From Anisodus tanguticus (Eukaryota; Streptophyta; Magnoliopsida; Solanales; Solanaceae): a stretch of DNA of 64,000 nucleotides. The position numbers and the translations under genes are program-made. The notes below the pieces were generated by a model. The model saw only the letters and a list, made by a program, of their open reading frames with translations, searched no databases and was not told the origin of the DNA. The stretch is from positions 12,641,001-12,705,000 of the forward strand of contig CM067550.1 in NCBI GenBank assembly GCA_034509755.1, read 5' to 3'. Shown here in pieces: positions 25,331 through 36,934 of the stretch; position 1 is the stretch's first letter; each line of letters begins with the position of its first letter.

Positions 25331-26626
25331 CCAGGGTCATTTCAGTCTTGCGTGGCATGGATGTTGAAACAACCTTCCCAACCGGAGAGTTGGAAAAAGA
25401 GGATCAGAGTTGGTTTGCTGGACTGTTGGGCTTCTTCCTGAACTTTCATTTTGGTCCCTGAAATGTTTACATTTTGGTCCTGGAAGTTTCAGATAAAACA
25501 GAAACAATGAATCTGACCACAGAAATATTGACTCTAAAGTTAGAAAGCCAACAGTTGGAAAACCAACAGTTTGAGAATGAAAGTGATATTGAAACAAAGT
25601 CTCGATATGAAAGATATGGGTATCACAGATGACATCTTAGGAATTGGACTTCTAAGACATCTAACAGACTAGTCTAACTCCAAACTCAGTTGTGAGATAG
25701 TTGACTGTCTCGTTGAAGCCACCAATGGATATGAATCATATAACTGATTGAAATCATGGTGCATCTATAGACAAGGAGCGATATGCACAGGTTACGTGTA
25801 GTTCAATGTATTGTACACACTACAACCGACCTAGTATTGGCCTACAAACAGATCAGTTAAACTAAGGTTCACGGATGACGGCGTCTGGACATATCTGTCA
25901 GGATCTGTTGGAGACATAAGACCGTATGGCAGTTGATCATCACGGGTGTCACATCCTTGTTTACTAACTAATGGACTACCCGGAGATCAAGTGTTTTGCC
26001 TGTCTAGGGGAATGGGCTTAAAACCCAAGCAATACGAACCATTGCGGTGGTAACCCAACTATACTGATTAGAGATCCCAAGAATTTGGTTCAATGGGAAA
26101 ACTAAGCTGCAAAAGGTTCAGTTGAGCGCTTCAGTGGAAGCAAGAAGAACTTCGGATGATGATTTATGTACGGAAACATGAATCCAAAGTTGTTCCCGCG
26201 ATAGACATTAATGTGCTACCTGCATGGTGGGTAAAAGTTAAGCTTCCAAACCTTTAAACGATCCTCAAATGGTTGAGGTTAAGGTTGGGGAAACTTTTAA
26301 TGATTTCTAGCACTTGTGAAGTGGGGAAGGCCGCCTCAAATGAACGCACTTAAGAATCCAAGTGTGTCCACGGCCATAACGGATAAAAATATAAGAATGA
26401 AAATGAATAAGGAGAGTTATTGTGTTGGTATCATTGTCTTGGCTTACACTAAATATTGACGGTTCAAGACATCACATTCACGGCGCAGTAAGTAAGTCCG
26501 GTGGTATTCAACTAGGGAAGGTTCAAAGCGGAAGCTACCTCTCCTGATGCAATATCTTTTCACTGAAAGATTGCTGAAAGTAGGCACCTTGTGTGTGCGC
26601 CAAAATCTCTCTTTCATAGAGGGGAT

Positions 26627-27820
26627 TGTTGGAAATTTGCCTTTGGCGTGGAGATGCGTCCACCCATCTTTAATGAATTAAACACTAGTGTTCCGCATGT
26701 TGGAGGCTTTGTCTCTTCACACATGTATAATCTACTAAGTGAGTAGATGACCGTAGGGCCAAGAATCGTCAAATTTCGTTGAGAAATGAAAGAGATATTG
26801 GTCCACGAAGTAAGGTGTTTGAGGCATGGAAATATGGTGTGGGACAAATCTACCACATGGTGGGAAAAGGAAGAATTGCTCTCTTTATAAGTCTCTAAAG
26901 TGGTAAAGGGTTTGGGACCCCAAGGGGTATCCCATGTGTTTAAAGGAGGGATGACCTAGATGTGCTTGGGTTCAAGGCTTGGGTATCCCATGTGTTTAAA
27001 TGAGGGAGGACCTAGATGTGCTTGGATTCAAGGCTAAGCCCACACGCGCGCCGCCGCCGCCGCCCGTCCCGTCCCGTCCGGTCTCGGTCACGGGTCGTGG
27101 GCTGTGGGCTGTGGGGACTTTATGATATTATCTTTTTGGACCCCAAATTGCTTAATATTTACAGTTTGGTCCCTAAAGTTTCTGGAAAGTTGAATTTGGA
27201 ACGACGGAAGGCAGAAACTTTCTGCCTACCGTTGGAATTGATTTTTGGGGCATTAATCAACCATTACTTGGCTGATTAACTCCTCCATAATCAACTCTTC
27301 TTCAATAAGGTGACAGAAAAATAACACAAACAGTCACGAAAAACAATGCACTAACAACAACGAAAAATAGTGCACTAACAGTGAGGAAAGACATACAGAG
27401 ACACACTATATACACAAAGACAAAACAGAAGAGAAAGTCAGTCCAAACGTTGGACGAAAACAGAAACTCTTCCTTCCTTTTCCATATCTTCAGCAAGTCG
27501 ATTCGTATTTGTTTTCTTCGTCAGACTCAACCTATTTGCTTTGTAGTGTTGAGATTAAAGTGTTGTTTTATCTTGGGAGACTATTGCCCGCTAACATAAA
27601 AGCATATATACGGGGTAATCTTGTCTTAAGGACAGAGTGCAATCACTCGACTCAACACACAGTTGTAACCATCCAGATTTAGTGTTTCTTGATTTCAGGT
27701 TATCAAGATTCAAGACTCAACAACTTTGCGGTAGTTCTGAAGATTGACTATTTGTTTATCCTTTCGAACACTTGTAATATTTATTTACTTCCGTACTGCT
27801 TTACAATAGAGTACCCAACA
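26627..27820 (+). repeat. 3' LTR of element D
   Basis: The 1194-bp partner starts TGTTGGAAATTTGCC and ends GTACCCAACA. Relative to the 5' LTR it has a duplicated segment of about 60 bp at about 26925-27030 (GGTATCCCATGTGTTTAAA twice), lacks about 150 bp near 27300, and has an extra CACTAACA-rich stretch at 27335-27385. A (CCG)n run lies at about 27048-27064. Confidence 0.88.
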
Positions 27821-28185
27821 GATGAGTCGCCAAAGAAGATTGGTGGTATATGTTGGGTATGAATCTCCTTCTATTATTAAATATTTGAAACCTAATACTG
27901 GAGATTTATTTACGGCATGATTTGTTGATTTTCATTTTGATGAATCAGTATACCCAACATTAGGGGAAGAAAACAAGCAGTAGAAAAAGGAGATAGATTG
28001 GAATGCATTATCACTATCTCATTTGGATCCTCGAACAAATCATTGTGAGCAAGAGGCTCAAAAGATAATTTATTTACAAAATGTTGCAAATCAAATGTCA
28101 GATGCATTTACTAACCTTCCAAGTAATTTGAATGATATATTAACCCTGGAAGGACTGTCACTAATGTAAGAATTCAAGGTTTACA
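27821..28185 (+). pseudogene. Copia element A, final fragment
   Basis: Immediately after element D the plus strand encodes QRRLVVYVGYESPSIIKYL and TGDLFTA, the copia integrase-to-linker region. After one stop come DFHFDESVYP and LSHLDPRTN. This is the normal continuation of the fragment ending at 21568, which shows D inserted into A. No reverse transcriptase follows, and similarity ends by about 28185. Confidence 0.8.
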
Positions 28186-28246
28186 ATTCTGATGTAGATA
28201 TGATTTTATGACTTTGTTAACTTAATCTAATAGTTTTTCTTCCAGT

Positions 28247-28488
28247 TGCAGCCTGGTAGTTCAAGTGAGAGAGCTGTGAGCCATGAAAGGATTATGAAGG
28301 ACACAAGTGCAATCAACATTAATCTTGGATTTAAACCTCCTGGCCTGAAGTTCAAAAGCAAAAATGTTGTCACTACTAGACAGCTACAACAGCATGCTAG
28401 AAATAGGAGAAACAATCCTTCTACCCAACCAACTCCATCAGCAGCAGGCAGTTGTTCCACTGCAGGTCCAGCCCATGCAGCTCCATAA
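28247..28488 (+). pseudogene. Lone terminal exon, possibly from a transposon gene
   Basis: A TTTTTCTTCCAG-like acceptor is followed by an open frame of about 80 aa that reads QPGSSSERAVSHERIM and GFKPPGLKFKSKNVVTTRQL, then a Ser/Pro/Ala-rich tail ending at a stop at 28486-28488. Nothing upstream is an obvious partner exon; the preceding sequence is retrotransposon A. Tails like this occur on plant MULE-type transposase proteins, but I cannot prove the family. Treat it as an orphan exon. Confidence 0.4.
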
Positions 28489-29027
28489 CCATCAGCAGCA
28501 ACAAGCTTTAGTTGTCTTAATTTAGTTTGTGATTAGTTTGAAATTGGATGTTTATGCAAGATTCATGTGTTGAAACTTGGATTTTGTCTTTTTAAAATAA
28601 TTTGACAGTTGTGTATAAGTTCAAGTACTCTTATGTTAGCTTTTGGGATCTTTTGCACCAGTTAATGAATGAATATGAATGTTGTCTTTGCACTGTTAAT
28701 GAGCTTCAATAAGTGCAGCAGTTTGCACTGTTAATACAAGTACTTTTATGTTAGTTTTAGGGAACACTTGTTCACCATTTTGAATGAATTGAATGTTGTC
28801 TTTGCAATGTTAGTTAGCTTATTTAGTTCTAGCAGTTTGTGAGTTTCTACTTTGAACAAGAGATTGGATAAGAACACAAAAATATTTAGCCAAAACAATA
28901 TATATTCATTCCGTTCATAAAAGTGGACATACAATTACACTTAACCGTAAAAATAAGTCATATACAGTTACACAAAAACACAAAATTTGGCTATATTTGT
29001 GAGACCAACTTCATCTTCCTAGTCGAA

Positions 29028-29687
29028 CTAAGCATTATATACTAACTTCGTACAATACACAAATTGGAACCAAATTGCAAACACCAACACTAGACCAAAC
29101 ACCAACATCTTCCTAGTTCGTTTTGCACGAGCCTTTTCTTCCTCCAAAGCATTAACCCTCTTCAACAATCCAAAATTGACTTTATTTGCTTGTTCGGGAT
29201 GCCTTGATTCGTACCAATTGAAGTAATTACATCCGCCTCTAGACTTCTAAGAACAAAAGAAATAAGCTTTTTGAATAAGTTATGTGGATGAATTAATTAT
29301 AAAAATGAATGAAATTAATTCATAATTAGTACTTCTTCTATCTAAAAAAGAATGACTCATTTTTCTTTTTTAATTCCGTCAAAAAAAGAATGACATATTT
29401 TCTTATTTGATAATAATTTAACTTTAAATTTTACCATACGCAAAACGAAATGATCTATAATCGCATAAATATCTTTGGTTTATTTTAGACCATAAGATTT
29501 AAAAATCTTTATTTATTTGTGTGTCAAATGAAAGTATATCACATAAATTGTGACGGATGGAGTATATAATTAACTCATTAGTTGGACACGAAAAGAACCT
29601 CCTTCCGGAATTATTTGGACTAAATGAAATTTTCAATTCGCAAATACCCCCACATCGGCAAAACTCAATTCTTGAAGTGTTAGCCAT
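29028..29687 (-). CDS. Small GRF-type zinc-finger membrane protein
   Basis: Two exons (29687-29575 and 29238-29028) join in phase and encode 107 aa. The N-terminal GRF-type zinc ribbon has C10-x-C12-G, GRRFFSCP (C34) and GGCNYFNW (C41, W46), the spacing typical of plant GRF fingers. A basic coiled-coil region (about 61-81, LLKRVNALEEEKARAKR) leads to a C-terminal hydrophobic segment (about 83-100), a probable single membrane anchor. This matches the uncharacterised plant At4g04775-like group. GRF fingers bind nucleic acid in other proteins, but the function here is unknown. The intron contains a Stowaway MITE, and a hAT-type element ends about 150 bp upstream. The gene may be TE-associated. 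Confidence 0.65.
29332..29562. mobile_element. Stowaway-like MITE in the GRF gene intron
   Basis: The left end CTTCTTCTATC and right end TGACGGATGGAG are degraded Stowaway termini, flanked by TA. The body has the ATGACTCATTTTTC/GAATGACATA words usual in this group. It lies wholly within the intron at 29239-29574. Confidence 0.6.
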
Positions 29688-29836
29688 TGTTGAATAAATA
29701 TTTAAAAAGAAAGGAGAGAGAGTTAAAAAAAATGATTTATTTGACTGGAAAATTAAGGAACTTGAAGAAACAATGGTAGTTGGGTTAATTAGGGCTCAAA
29801 TTGATGAATTGGGGAAGAAGATGAAATGGGTATATG

Positions 29837-30596
29837 TAGGGGTGGGCGTATATCGGTTCGGTTCGGTTTTGTATCCGAAAAATATGAACCGAATAAAAAT
29901 CGATTTTAAAAAAAAAAATGAATACAACTCTTTTTTAAAAAAAACTGATATGTTCGGTTTATATGCCGAACGTATCGGATTATATCGGTTTTTTCTAGTG
30001 GGTCCCTCGGGTCAGATTTTTTTTTTTAAAAAAAAAAAAATTGAATTTCCAAAACTGAAATTGATATTCACACCTACAATATCATGAAATTTCGACGTTG
30101 AAATATATTGTGTATCGTGAGATGTTTACTAAAGAAAAATAAAAATTAGAAATTGATATGGGGGAAAACACAAATTGATTGAGAAAACGAATGTTTTTCT
30201 AAAAATTGGTTGTGCCCCATCTCGAAAAAATACGCAAAATAAAAAAAAAAAAATCGGGTAAAACGGACATCTGAGCGCAAAGTTATGACCATTTAAAGTT
30301 TTATCAATTTACAACTACTTTTTCTCCCTACATTTTATGTCAATTCTTTCGTGATATGTCAATCAAGTTCATGTCGCATGCGACTTTCATAAAAGCTTCA
30401 TAGATTAGTTTCAATGGCTATGATTCAAGAGATAGTAGTAGCCTAAAATAAAAAATAAAAAATATATATATTTAATTCGATTTTTCGGTTCGGTTCGTAT
30501 CCAAAATTTAAAAACCGAACTGAATCACTCAATCCTGATTCGGTTCAATTTTTCAAAAAATCATTTTCGATTCTCTAGATTTTTTGTCCACCCCTA
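29837..30596. mobile_element. hAT-type non-autonomous element, 760 bp
   Basis: The termini TAGGGGTGGGC and GTCCACCCCTA form inverted repeats. The element is flanked by an exact 8-bp duplication GGTATATG (29829-29836 and 30597-30604), the hAT signature. The subterminal regions hold CGGTTCGGTTCGG-type repeats on both sides. No transposase frame exists. It sits just upstream of the GRF gene start at 29687 and could influence its promoter. Confidence 0.88.
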
Positions 30597-30650
30597 GGTA
30601 TATGTAGTAATTGGCGGGCTCCATAATATTACCGTTGGGGAACATTTAAA

Positions 30651-30911
30651 TGTTATATTTTGCCAAGTCAGCAGAGCTCACACATCTGTTTGGAGTGTAG
30701 TCCACGCAGCGTGCCAAGCTTGCCCGTGCCCAAGTGGCACCGTAAAAAAAGATTGAAGAGTTATCAATTGGAGTATATAAGTGAAATATATCAAAAACTT
30801 AAAAGGTCAGTCGATGACTTCATAAATAATAAAAGTGTTCTCTTCCATATCTCTTGTTTAATATATCTTATTTTACATTATTTCATTTACTTTTAATTTT
30901 AATTTACAACA
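30651..30911 (+). repeat. Possible solo or 3' LTR related to element A
   Basis: The last 100 bp (about 30810-30911) match the end of the candidate element A 5' LTR: AATAATAAAAGTG, ATATCTCTTG, AATATATCTTATTTTA and TTTACAACA. The upstream part, starting TGTTATATTTTGCC, is not clearly alike. No matching 5-bp duplication was found, so it could be the A 3' LTR after rearrangement or an independent solo LTR. Confidence 0.45.
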
Positions 30912-32256
30912 CAAATATCAATTTTCTCCCCTTTCTTTCTTTCTTTCTTTTAAGACAAAGCATCATAATTACAACAAAGTTTTTTCTATTAAAATTAGTA
31001 CTCTCTCGATTCTAAGTAGCCGAACGCCATCGGATTTGGAATCACAATTAATTTGAAATCGGTATTTATTTATGAAATTTGTACAAAACTTCGATTTCAA
31101 TTACAAATCACAAATTTTCCAAAAAGTAGAATATCAAATTTTAAGTTGTGATTTCAAATTATTTTCAATGTAAACTTGACTCCTAAATTTATATTTTGTA
31201 TAAAAAATAAAAAAAAAGAACCATCACTATATTTTGTAAAAAATAAAAGAAAAATCAAAATATAATCATTTCACGTGGTATAGACAATTGCTTTACGTTG
31301 AGCATGGGTCTTTTTTTATAAAATTTAAAATGATGGTTTTTATAAAATATAAACTTATGGATTAATTTATATTTAAAAAAATAAAATCACGACTTGAAAT
31401 TTGAAATCATGATTTGAAATTGAAATTTTGTGCAAATTTTATAAACTAACGTTACTTCAAATCAAAACTTAAAATTGAGATCCAAATCGTGTGACCAAAC
31501 ACCTACTTTGTACCCTCTCCTTTCTAAAATTTCCACTAGAATATAGTATTCCCATTAAAATTAAGATATTAATTTAATTTGTGTTATTAGTAATAGTAGA
31601 TGAAATTTAATGGTTGATGATTTAATTTAATAAGGAATAGTCCATATAAATTAACAAATTTGAATAGTTTAACAAATTTGAAATCTTATAATGTTTTTGA
31701 AATTCGTATAAAAATAGTGTGCACTTCTATTTTTCAACTTTACGACATAGGGGCTAGCTTGTTACCACTAGTAGTGGACAAATGGAGAGCCCAGAATCAA
31801 GCTAAAACTCTAGTATAAAATGAAAGCAAAATTTACATGGCATGATTAATTACTAGTACATAATTATATTTAGTAATTATAGTTTGTTTTATTTACATCT
31901 CATAGCTAAAAATTATATGTTAATTACATTTAATAATTATTAAAATAAAAAACGGTAAAAAACTTTTTGCTATGTCGTAACATACGCCGGTTTCTTCAAT
32001 ACACCGATTTTCAAACCACCTTCTCTCTCGTTCTCTATCAATCTTCTCCTATTTTCCCTTCATTTTCCTTATGCATGATCCTCACACAATCACTACCTCC
32101 TAAATCGTTGTTGCGCACTAATAGGTAGGTTATTAGGTAATTTTTAGTTGTTTACACTGTATTTCATTCATAGCTTCTTCACTTTTTCTGATTTTATGCC
32201 ATAATTTTACACCGTTGTTAGGGTTTCTACCGGAAAAAACTTAAAATTACATTTTA
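30912..32256. other. AT-rich intergenic DNA with a probable MITE
   Basis: No gene seen. Between about 31010 and 31505 complementary AAATTTG/GATTTGAAAT-type sequences and a TGTGACCAAACACCTAC end suggest a decayed non-autonomous DNA transposon, but its borders could not be fixed. The rest is low-complexity AT-rich sequence. 31980-32250 is pyrimidine-rich and may be the 5' UTR of the next locus. Confidence 0.4.
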
Positions 32257-32599
32257 ATGGTGGACCGAAGTACTCCAACCAGAGTTACTAGAGGTATACC
32301 CAATTTTGATGATGCTCCTTCTTTTGAGTTGTGTATCACTCAAGACGATAGCGAAATTGTTGGCTCTGTTGTTAAAATATTTGTTGAGAGCACTATTAAG
32401 ATGCGCCATGACTCGGACGTTGCAAAATCTGTCAAGCGAAAGAAGGGTTTTCAAACTCCATCTAAATTCAAAGCCTCCGTATCAAATACAGAAAAGCAGA
32501 GAAAAGTTGTTCATGTCACTTCAATGAGCGAGCCTAAAAATGATATCGCGGAAGGACCTCTGAAAGCAGTGTCAGTGAAGCCACATGTACTGTAATTTC

Positions 32600-33200
32600 A
32601 TTCACCTTGATGAATACAATGTATTTATGTATTCATAGTTCTGTAACTTTTAACTAGTTGTAAATAATGAATACAATGTATCTTCATAATTAGTATTCAA
32701 TTTGATACCATATATCATTCAACTTCATATGAATATTGTATTTTAATTTTTGTAGCATGAATACAATGTTTATTTCTTGTATCTTGTGTATATATATATT
32801 TTTAACAGTGAATACATTGTATTTTAGATATATAATTATTATCTTAAACATTGCATACAATGTATTTTAGATACACTAGATAATTGAATGTACGTACACA
32901 TTACCTTTTAGTAGATACACTATTTTATTTTAAGAATATACATATAATGTATCATTGAGTATATAGATAAATATATATATACAACTTTTTAGTAGTGAAT
33001 ATAATACATTAAGCATACAATGTGTTTGATAAATTTTCTGTTTTTCATTTAGAGAATACAAGTTTATTTTATTATGATTTTGTATATGGATATAATGTAT
33101 TTGTATTTATTGTATACACCTCATGACTTTCTGTGTCATAAAGTTATCACGATTGTTGTGTTATTTTTGTGTTAACACAAGTTTGTTGAACTGAATACAT
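32600..33200. repeat. ATGTATTCAT-word-rich DNA (first block)
   Basis: This non-coding block between coding pieces of the Ulp1 locus is crowded with TGTATTCA/TGAATACA and ATACAATGTATTT words on both strands. Similar blocks occur at about 34080-34170, 35100-35720 and 38100-38760. The words are dispersed rather than in a fixed period, and many make short palindromes. Confidence 0.6.
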
Positions 33201-35099
33201 GATAAGAAATTCTTTGTGAGATATCCTCTGAGGTGTTTAAAGAAGTGAAAGACACACTCACCGAACGACAATACAGATTATTTGGGAAAACTTGCTTTGG
33301 CGTATTCCTTCATATGCAGCATTGCGACGTTCAAGCACAAATATTACGGTGCTGCATGGTTAAAGAGCTGAAGGCAAGTAATGAAGATGCGTTCTTGATG
33401 TATATAAATGGTAGTGAATTGAGGTTTACCATTAGGAAGTTTTCCATTGTAACTGATTTGAAGTGTACTAGAGATTTAAAGGATTTTAAAGTTGTCCCAA
33501 AAAAATCAGGTTAATGGAAAAATATTTTAGGGGGTCGAAAAGATTGCCCAAAAAGGCAGCTTTGTTACAATGCTTTAAAGACAAAGATTGGGGCCACACT
33601 GATGGCGATGTTTTTAAGTTAGCAATCATGTATTTCATCCACCAGTACATATTGTCTGATGAGAAGAACGCAATATGCATTCCAAGGCTTTATTTTGAGT
33701 TGGTGGATACTGAAAAAATATAGTAAATACCCATGGGGCATTGTACCATTCCATTATTTGATGAGAAGTATCCGGCAGAAGATGAATTCAGTGAAAAAGT
33801 ATTATAGGCTTCACGGAATGCCTCTTGCAATGAAAGTATGGTTGTATGAGTGTTGTTCATTAGTTGATGACACTATTGCAGTCAGAAGTAATAGTAACAA
33901 CATTCCCAGAATGTTGAATTTGATGATCATAAAAAATCGGCCATCAATTAACGATCTAATGGACGACATGTTTAAAGAAGGCGATGAACCAGTAATTCTT
34001 TGTATTAATCTTTTTTTGTTATATATGATTTTTTACTGTATTTTAATGTATATTATGTGGTAACTTAATATTATTAATTTTATTGTATCTTCATTAAATA
34101 CCACATACAATTGAATGTCAATACATTTCTCACTTGTATTTTTATGTTGTATACAAAGTCTCACACATTTTACATGTTCATTAGGATATGCATATATTCA
34201 CCAACATATTACTGACAATCAATGAGATTGATGCTCTTCAATTGCCCCTGATTGTAAATCATGTAGTACAGATTATAACCACTGACCCGAATCGAAAGAC
34301 CAACATTGCCCCAAAAGTCACTACCAACACTGCCCCGAAATCTATTGTCGCAACTGCCAAAGAACCTACAGATGACGATTTTGATGATTTTAGTTCTACC
34401 CCGCCCCTTATGGCTAAGGAAACACGTAACAAGGGAGTTATTGCTTAAGAATCTCCACCGCATAAGAAACGTAAGCATTTGTCTGTTGGAGCTTCATCAA
34501 CAAAGAAAAAGAATCTGCTTTCGGATGCAATTCCATCTTCTATGAGTACTCCCCGTGGAAAGACTTTGACTAATAGGCATGTCAGAGAAACTAACAAGTC
34601 GGTTTTTTCAAAGCCCAATGAACAAGTCCAATTGGACCCCTCATCGGTCCAGTATGGCGTTCTGACAACCAGCAAACAAGATGAGGTATCTCTCATGAGG
34701 CAAGAACTAAATGATTTTAAGAATTATGTAAGTGTATTCTTTATTGTTTTGGATGATATTACATACTGTATTTTGATATTTTGGTGTAGCCATACTATAT
34801 TGAAATCTATTTGAATTTTTAGGTGAAGGATGAGTTCAAGGATCTTCGCAAATTGATCAACTACAACTTCACAAAACTTCTTCAAGCAATTAAAGGCAAC
34901 ATGATTCTGAAAAGCTAAAACAAATAAATTATCAATTCCTTAATAGTCAAGTTGCATTATTTTACATAAACGATTTCTTGTTGTATAGGGTGCTGATAGC
35001 GAAGCTCTACTTCAGCAACATGATGGTGAAATTTACCGTACAGTAGATGAAAACTTACGTGACAATTCACCAATACAAATAGGTCATGATACAGTTCAT

Positions 35100-35720
35100 T
35101 TTGGAACATAGGTAATGTCATACATTAGCTTAATACATTACATTCAACTGTTGATGTTTGTTGTATTCATTTTTCATGTTTTGATTCAATGGAATACATG
35201 AATACATGTGAATTTTATTTTTTATTGTGGATACATTTATTGATATTCATGATGTATTCATTTGTTGTACTTCTAATGCATAATGTATTTATTGTTCATA
35301 TTTTTATTACACTTTGTTGACTATATTCAGTTTTCATGTAAGACTGTATTAATTTCGATAATGTATGCCTAATGTATTTATTTGTCATGGCATACTGTAT
35401 TCATTTTTTGGTATGACTATTTGATGAACGCAATCTTACATGAAAAATAAATACGGTATGCATACATATACATCTATTGATAAATCAACACAAATACCAA
35501 AGATAATTTGTATCCATATATGCATAATATATTAATATTTTGATGTGTTTGATACAACTGTATATATGTATTCAAGTATAACATATTCATGTTTTTGATG
35601 TATTGATAAATGCATATATTTGATGCATAATGTATTCATGTTTTGATGTAATGATAAATGCAATATGTCTATTGCATAATTTTATAGTGATTATTTCGTT
35701 ACAACTTTGTAATACTATAT
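35100..35720. repeat. ATGTATTCAT-word-rich DNA (second block)
   Basis: The same TGTATTCA/TGAATACA-type words recur roughly every 15-40 bp, in AT-rich DNA without coding, between the DUF1985 part and the Ulp1 part. Confidence 0.6.
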
Positions 35721-36706
35721 TCTCAAATTTTAGGACTTTGCAACTACAATACATGGCTTAATGGGTGATGTTGGAATCAACAAGAGTAACTCTAGTGGCG
35801 ATACCTTAAGGGCTTCCACATAAGACATATACGAAGGAGGTGACCTTTTGGGAGAACTAATTGAATCAGATGTATTCAAGTATATTTAACAAGTAATTCA
35901 ACAATGTATTCAAAGATTAGTGTCACTTTAATACATTTATATACTCAGTTATTATTTTATAGGATGTTGGAGGTCATCGACATGGATACATGCCTACCAA
36001 AGAATCGATCTTAGCATCTAAACAAGTTGATGTCAAATAACCAGGATCATGTAATTATTGATGCAGGGTACATCAATTTTTTAAATTTTTTTTTTAGAAT
36101 ACAATTTATGTATTCTTCAAGTAATTAATAAGTGTTCGTGTACTTATAGGATTTTGGTTCTCATATCCAAATCGAGACATTTCAAAATACGGCTCATGAA
36201 CTGGTTTCGGTAGATGAAAAATCTATTAGTGCACCCTCTGATTATATTCTACTGTTGTTAGTGTCGTTGCGGTGAGTGATAACAATGAATAGTTTGATGA
36301 CTTGCAGACATCACATGAATTGGTTCCATTCTCTCAGTTTGAGTTACCGACGAATTCCTTCCTTCTCAAATACCGGTAACAAGAATTGTGATGACATTGC
36401 GTAAGGAGAGACGTCTTTGCCTTCACCAGTTATCCCTCTGCATGACGAAGTTTGGCTCAACATTATGTTAGTATTATAAGACATTACATACTGCACTTGT
36501 ATTATATTGTACTCATACTTAATGTAAGTTCATTGTATTCAAGCAGGTAGTTCATTAAAAATTAATGAGATATTTAACAAAAAATATTCATTTGAGAATA
36601 ATTGCATCACGGGGTTGCACAATATGGCTATTTTCAATGATTTCTCAAAATGGATTAGAGAGTGTCTCTTTCTAGATACAACACCAAGTAAGTTATTTCA
36701 TATGAA

Positions 36707-36934
36707 CTCCCCCCCCCCCCCCCCTTCTAAAAAAACATGGCCTAGTTTGACTTGACACAAAATTTAAGAAATAAAGGAAGACTTTCAAAATGTGTGGTTC
36801 AAAACAAATATTAGATATTTGTGTGTTTCTAAATGATCTGATAAAGTTAAATTGTTTCTAAATATAAAAAGGAGTCAATCTTTTTGGGACAAACTAATAA
36901 GGAAAGTAGGTCAATCTTTTTGGGACGGAGGGAG
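36707..36934. mobile_element. Stowaway-like MITE with a poly-C left end
   Basis: The right end GGGACGGAGGGAG is a normal Stowaway terminus. The left end, expected to read CTCCCTCCGTCCC, instead reads CT followed by a 16-nt C run (36709-36724). The internal words (TTGACTTGACACAAAATTTAAG) fit the family. It lies in an intron or spacer of the Ulp1 locus. Confidence 0.65.

Larger units (their letters stand above)
21569..27820 (+). mobile_element. Long-LTR copia-type element D, degenerate
   Basis: Two LTRs of about 1.2 kb with TGTTGG...CCAACA ends (21569-22820 and 26627-27820) flank 3.8 kb of decayed interior. The flanks are GATGG on the left and GATGA on the right, a one-mismatch 5-bp duplication within the element A integrase/linker. 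The interior has a small gag-like frame, a 68-bp tandem repeat block, a copia-type integrase remnant (24348-24596) upstream of reverse-transcriptase remnants (about 25250), and a short purine tract (GAGGGGAT) before the 3' LTR. The integrase-before-RT order supports copia rather than gypsy. No obvious tRNA-Met primer site follows the 5' LTR. Confidence 0.85.
12954..28185 (+). mobile_element. Old Ty1/copia element A, split by two nested elements
   Basis: A candidate 5' LTR (12954-13153, TGTTATT...TTACAACA) is followed directly by a copia-type primer-binding site, CGTTATCAGCAC. Decayed plus-strand coding follows: a gag zinc knuckle near 14846-14880 with a stop inside, protease/GAG-pre-integrase remnants at 15456-15780, and integrase at 15785-16049. 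The integrase frame resumes at 21119-21568, after element B, and its end resumes at 27821 after element D. Coding decays by about 28185. The reverse transcriptase and RNase H regions are missing. Stops and frameshifts throughout make it an old, dead copy. Confidence 0.75.
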
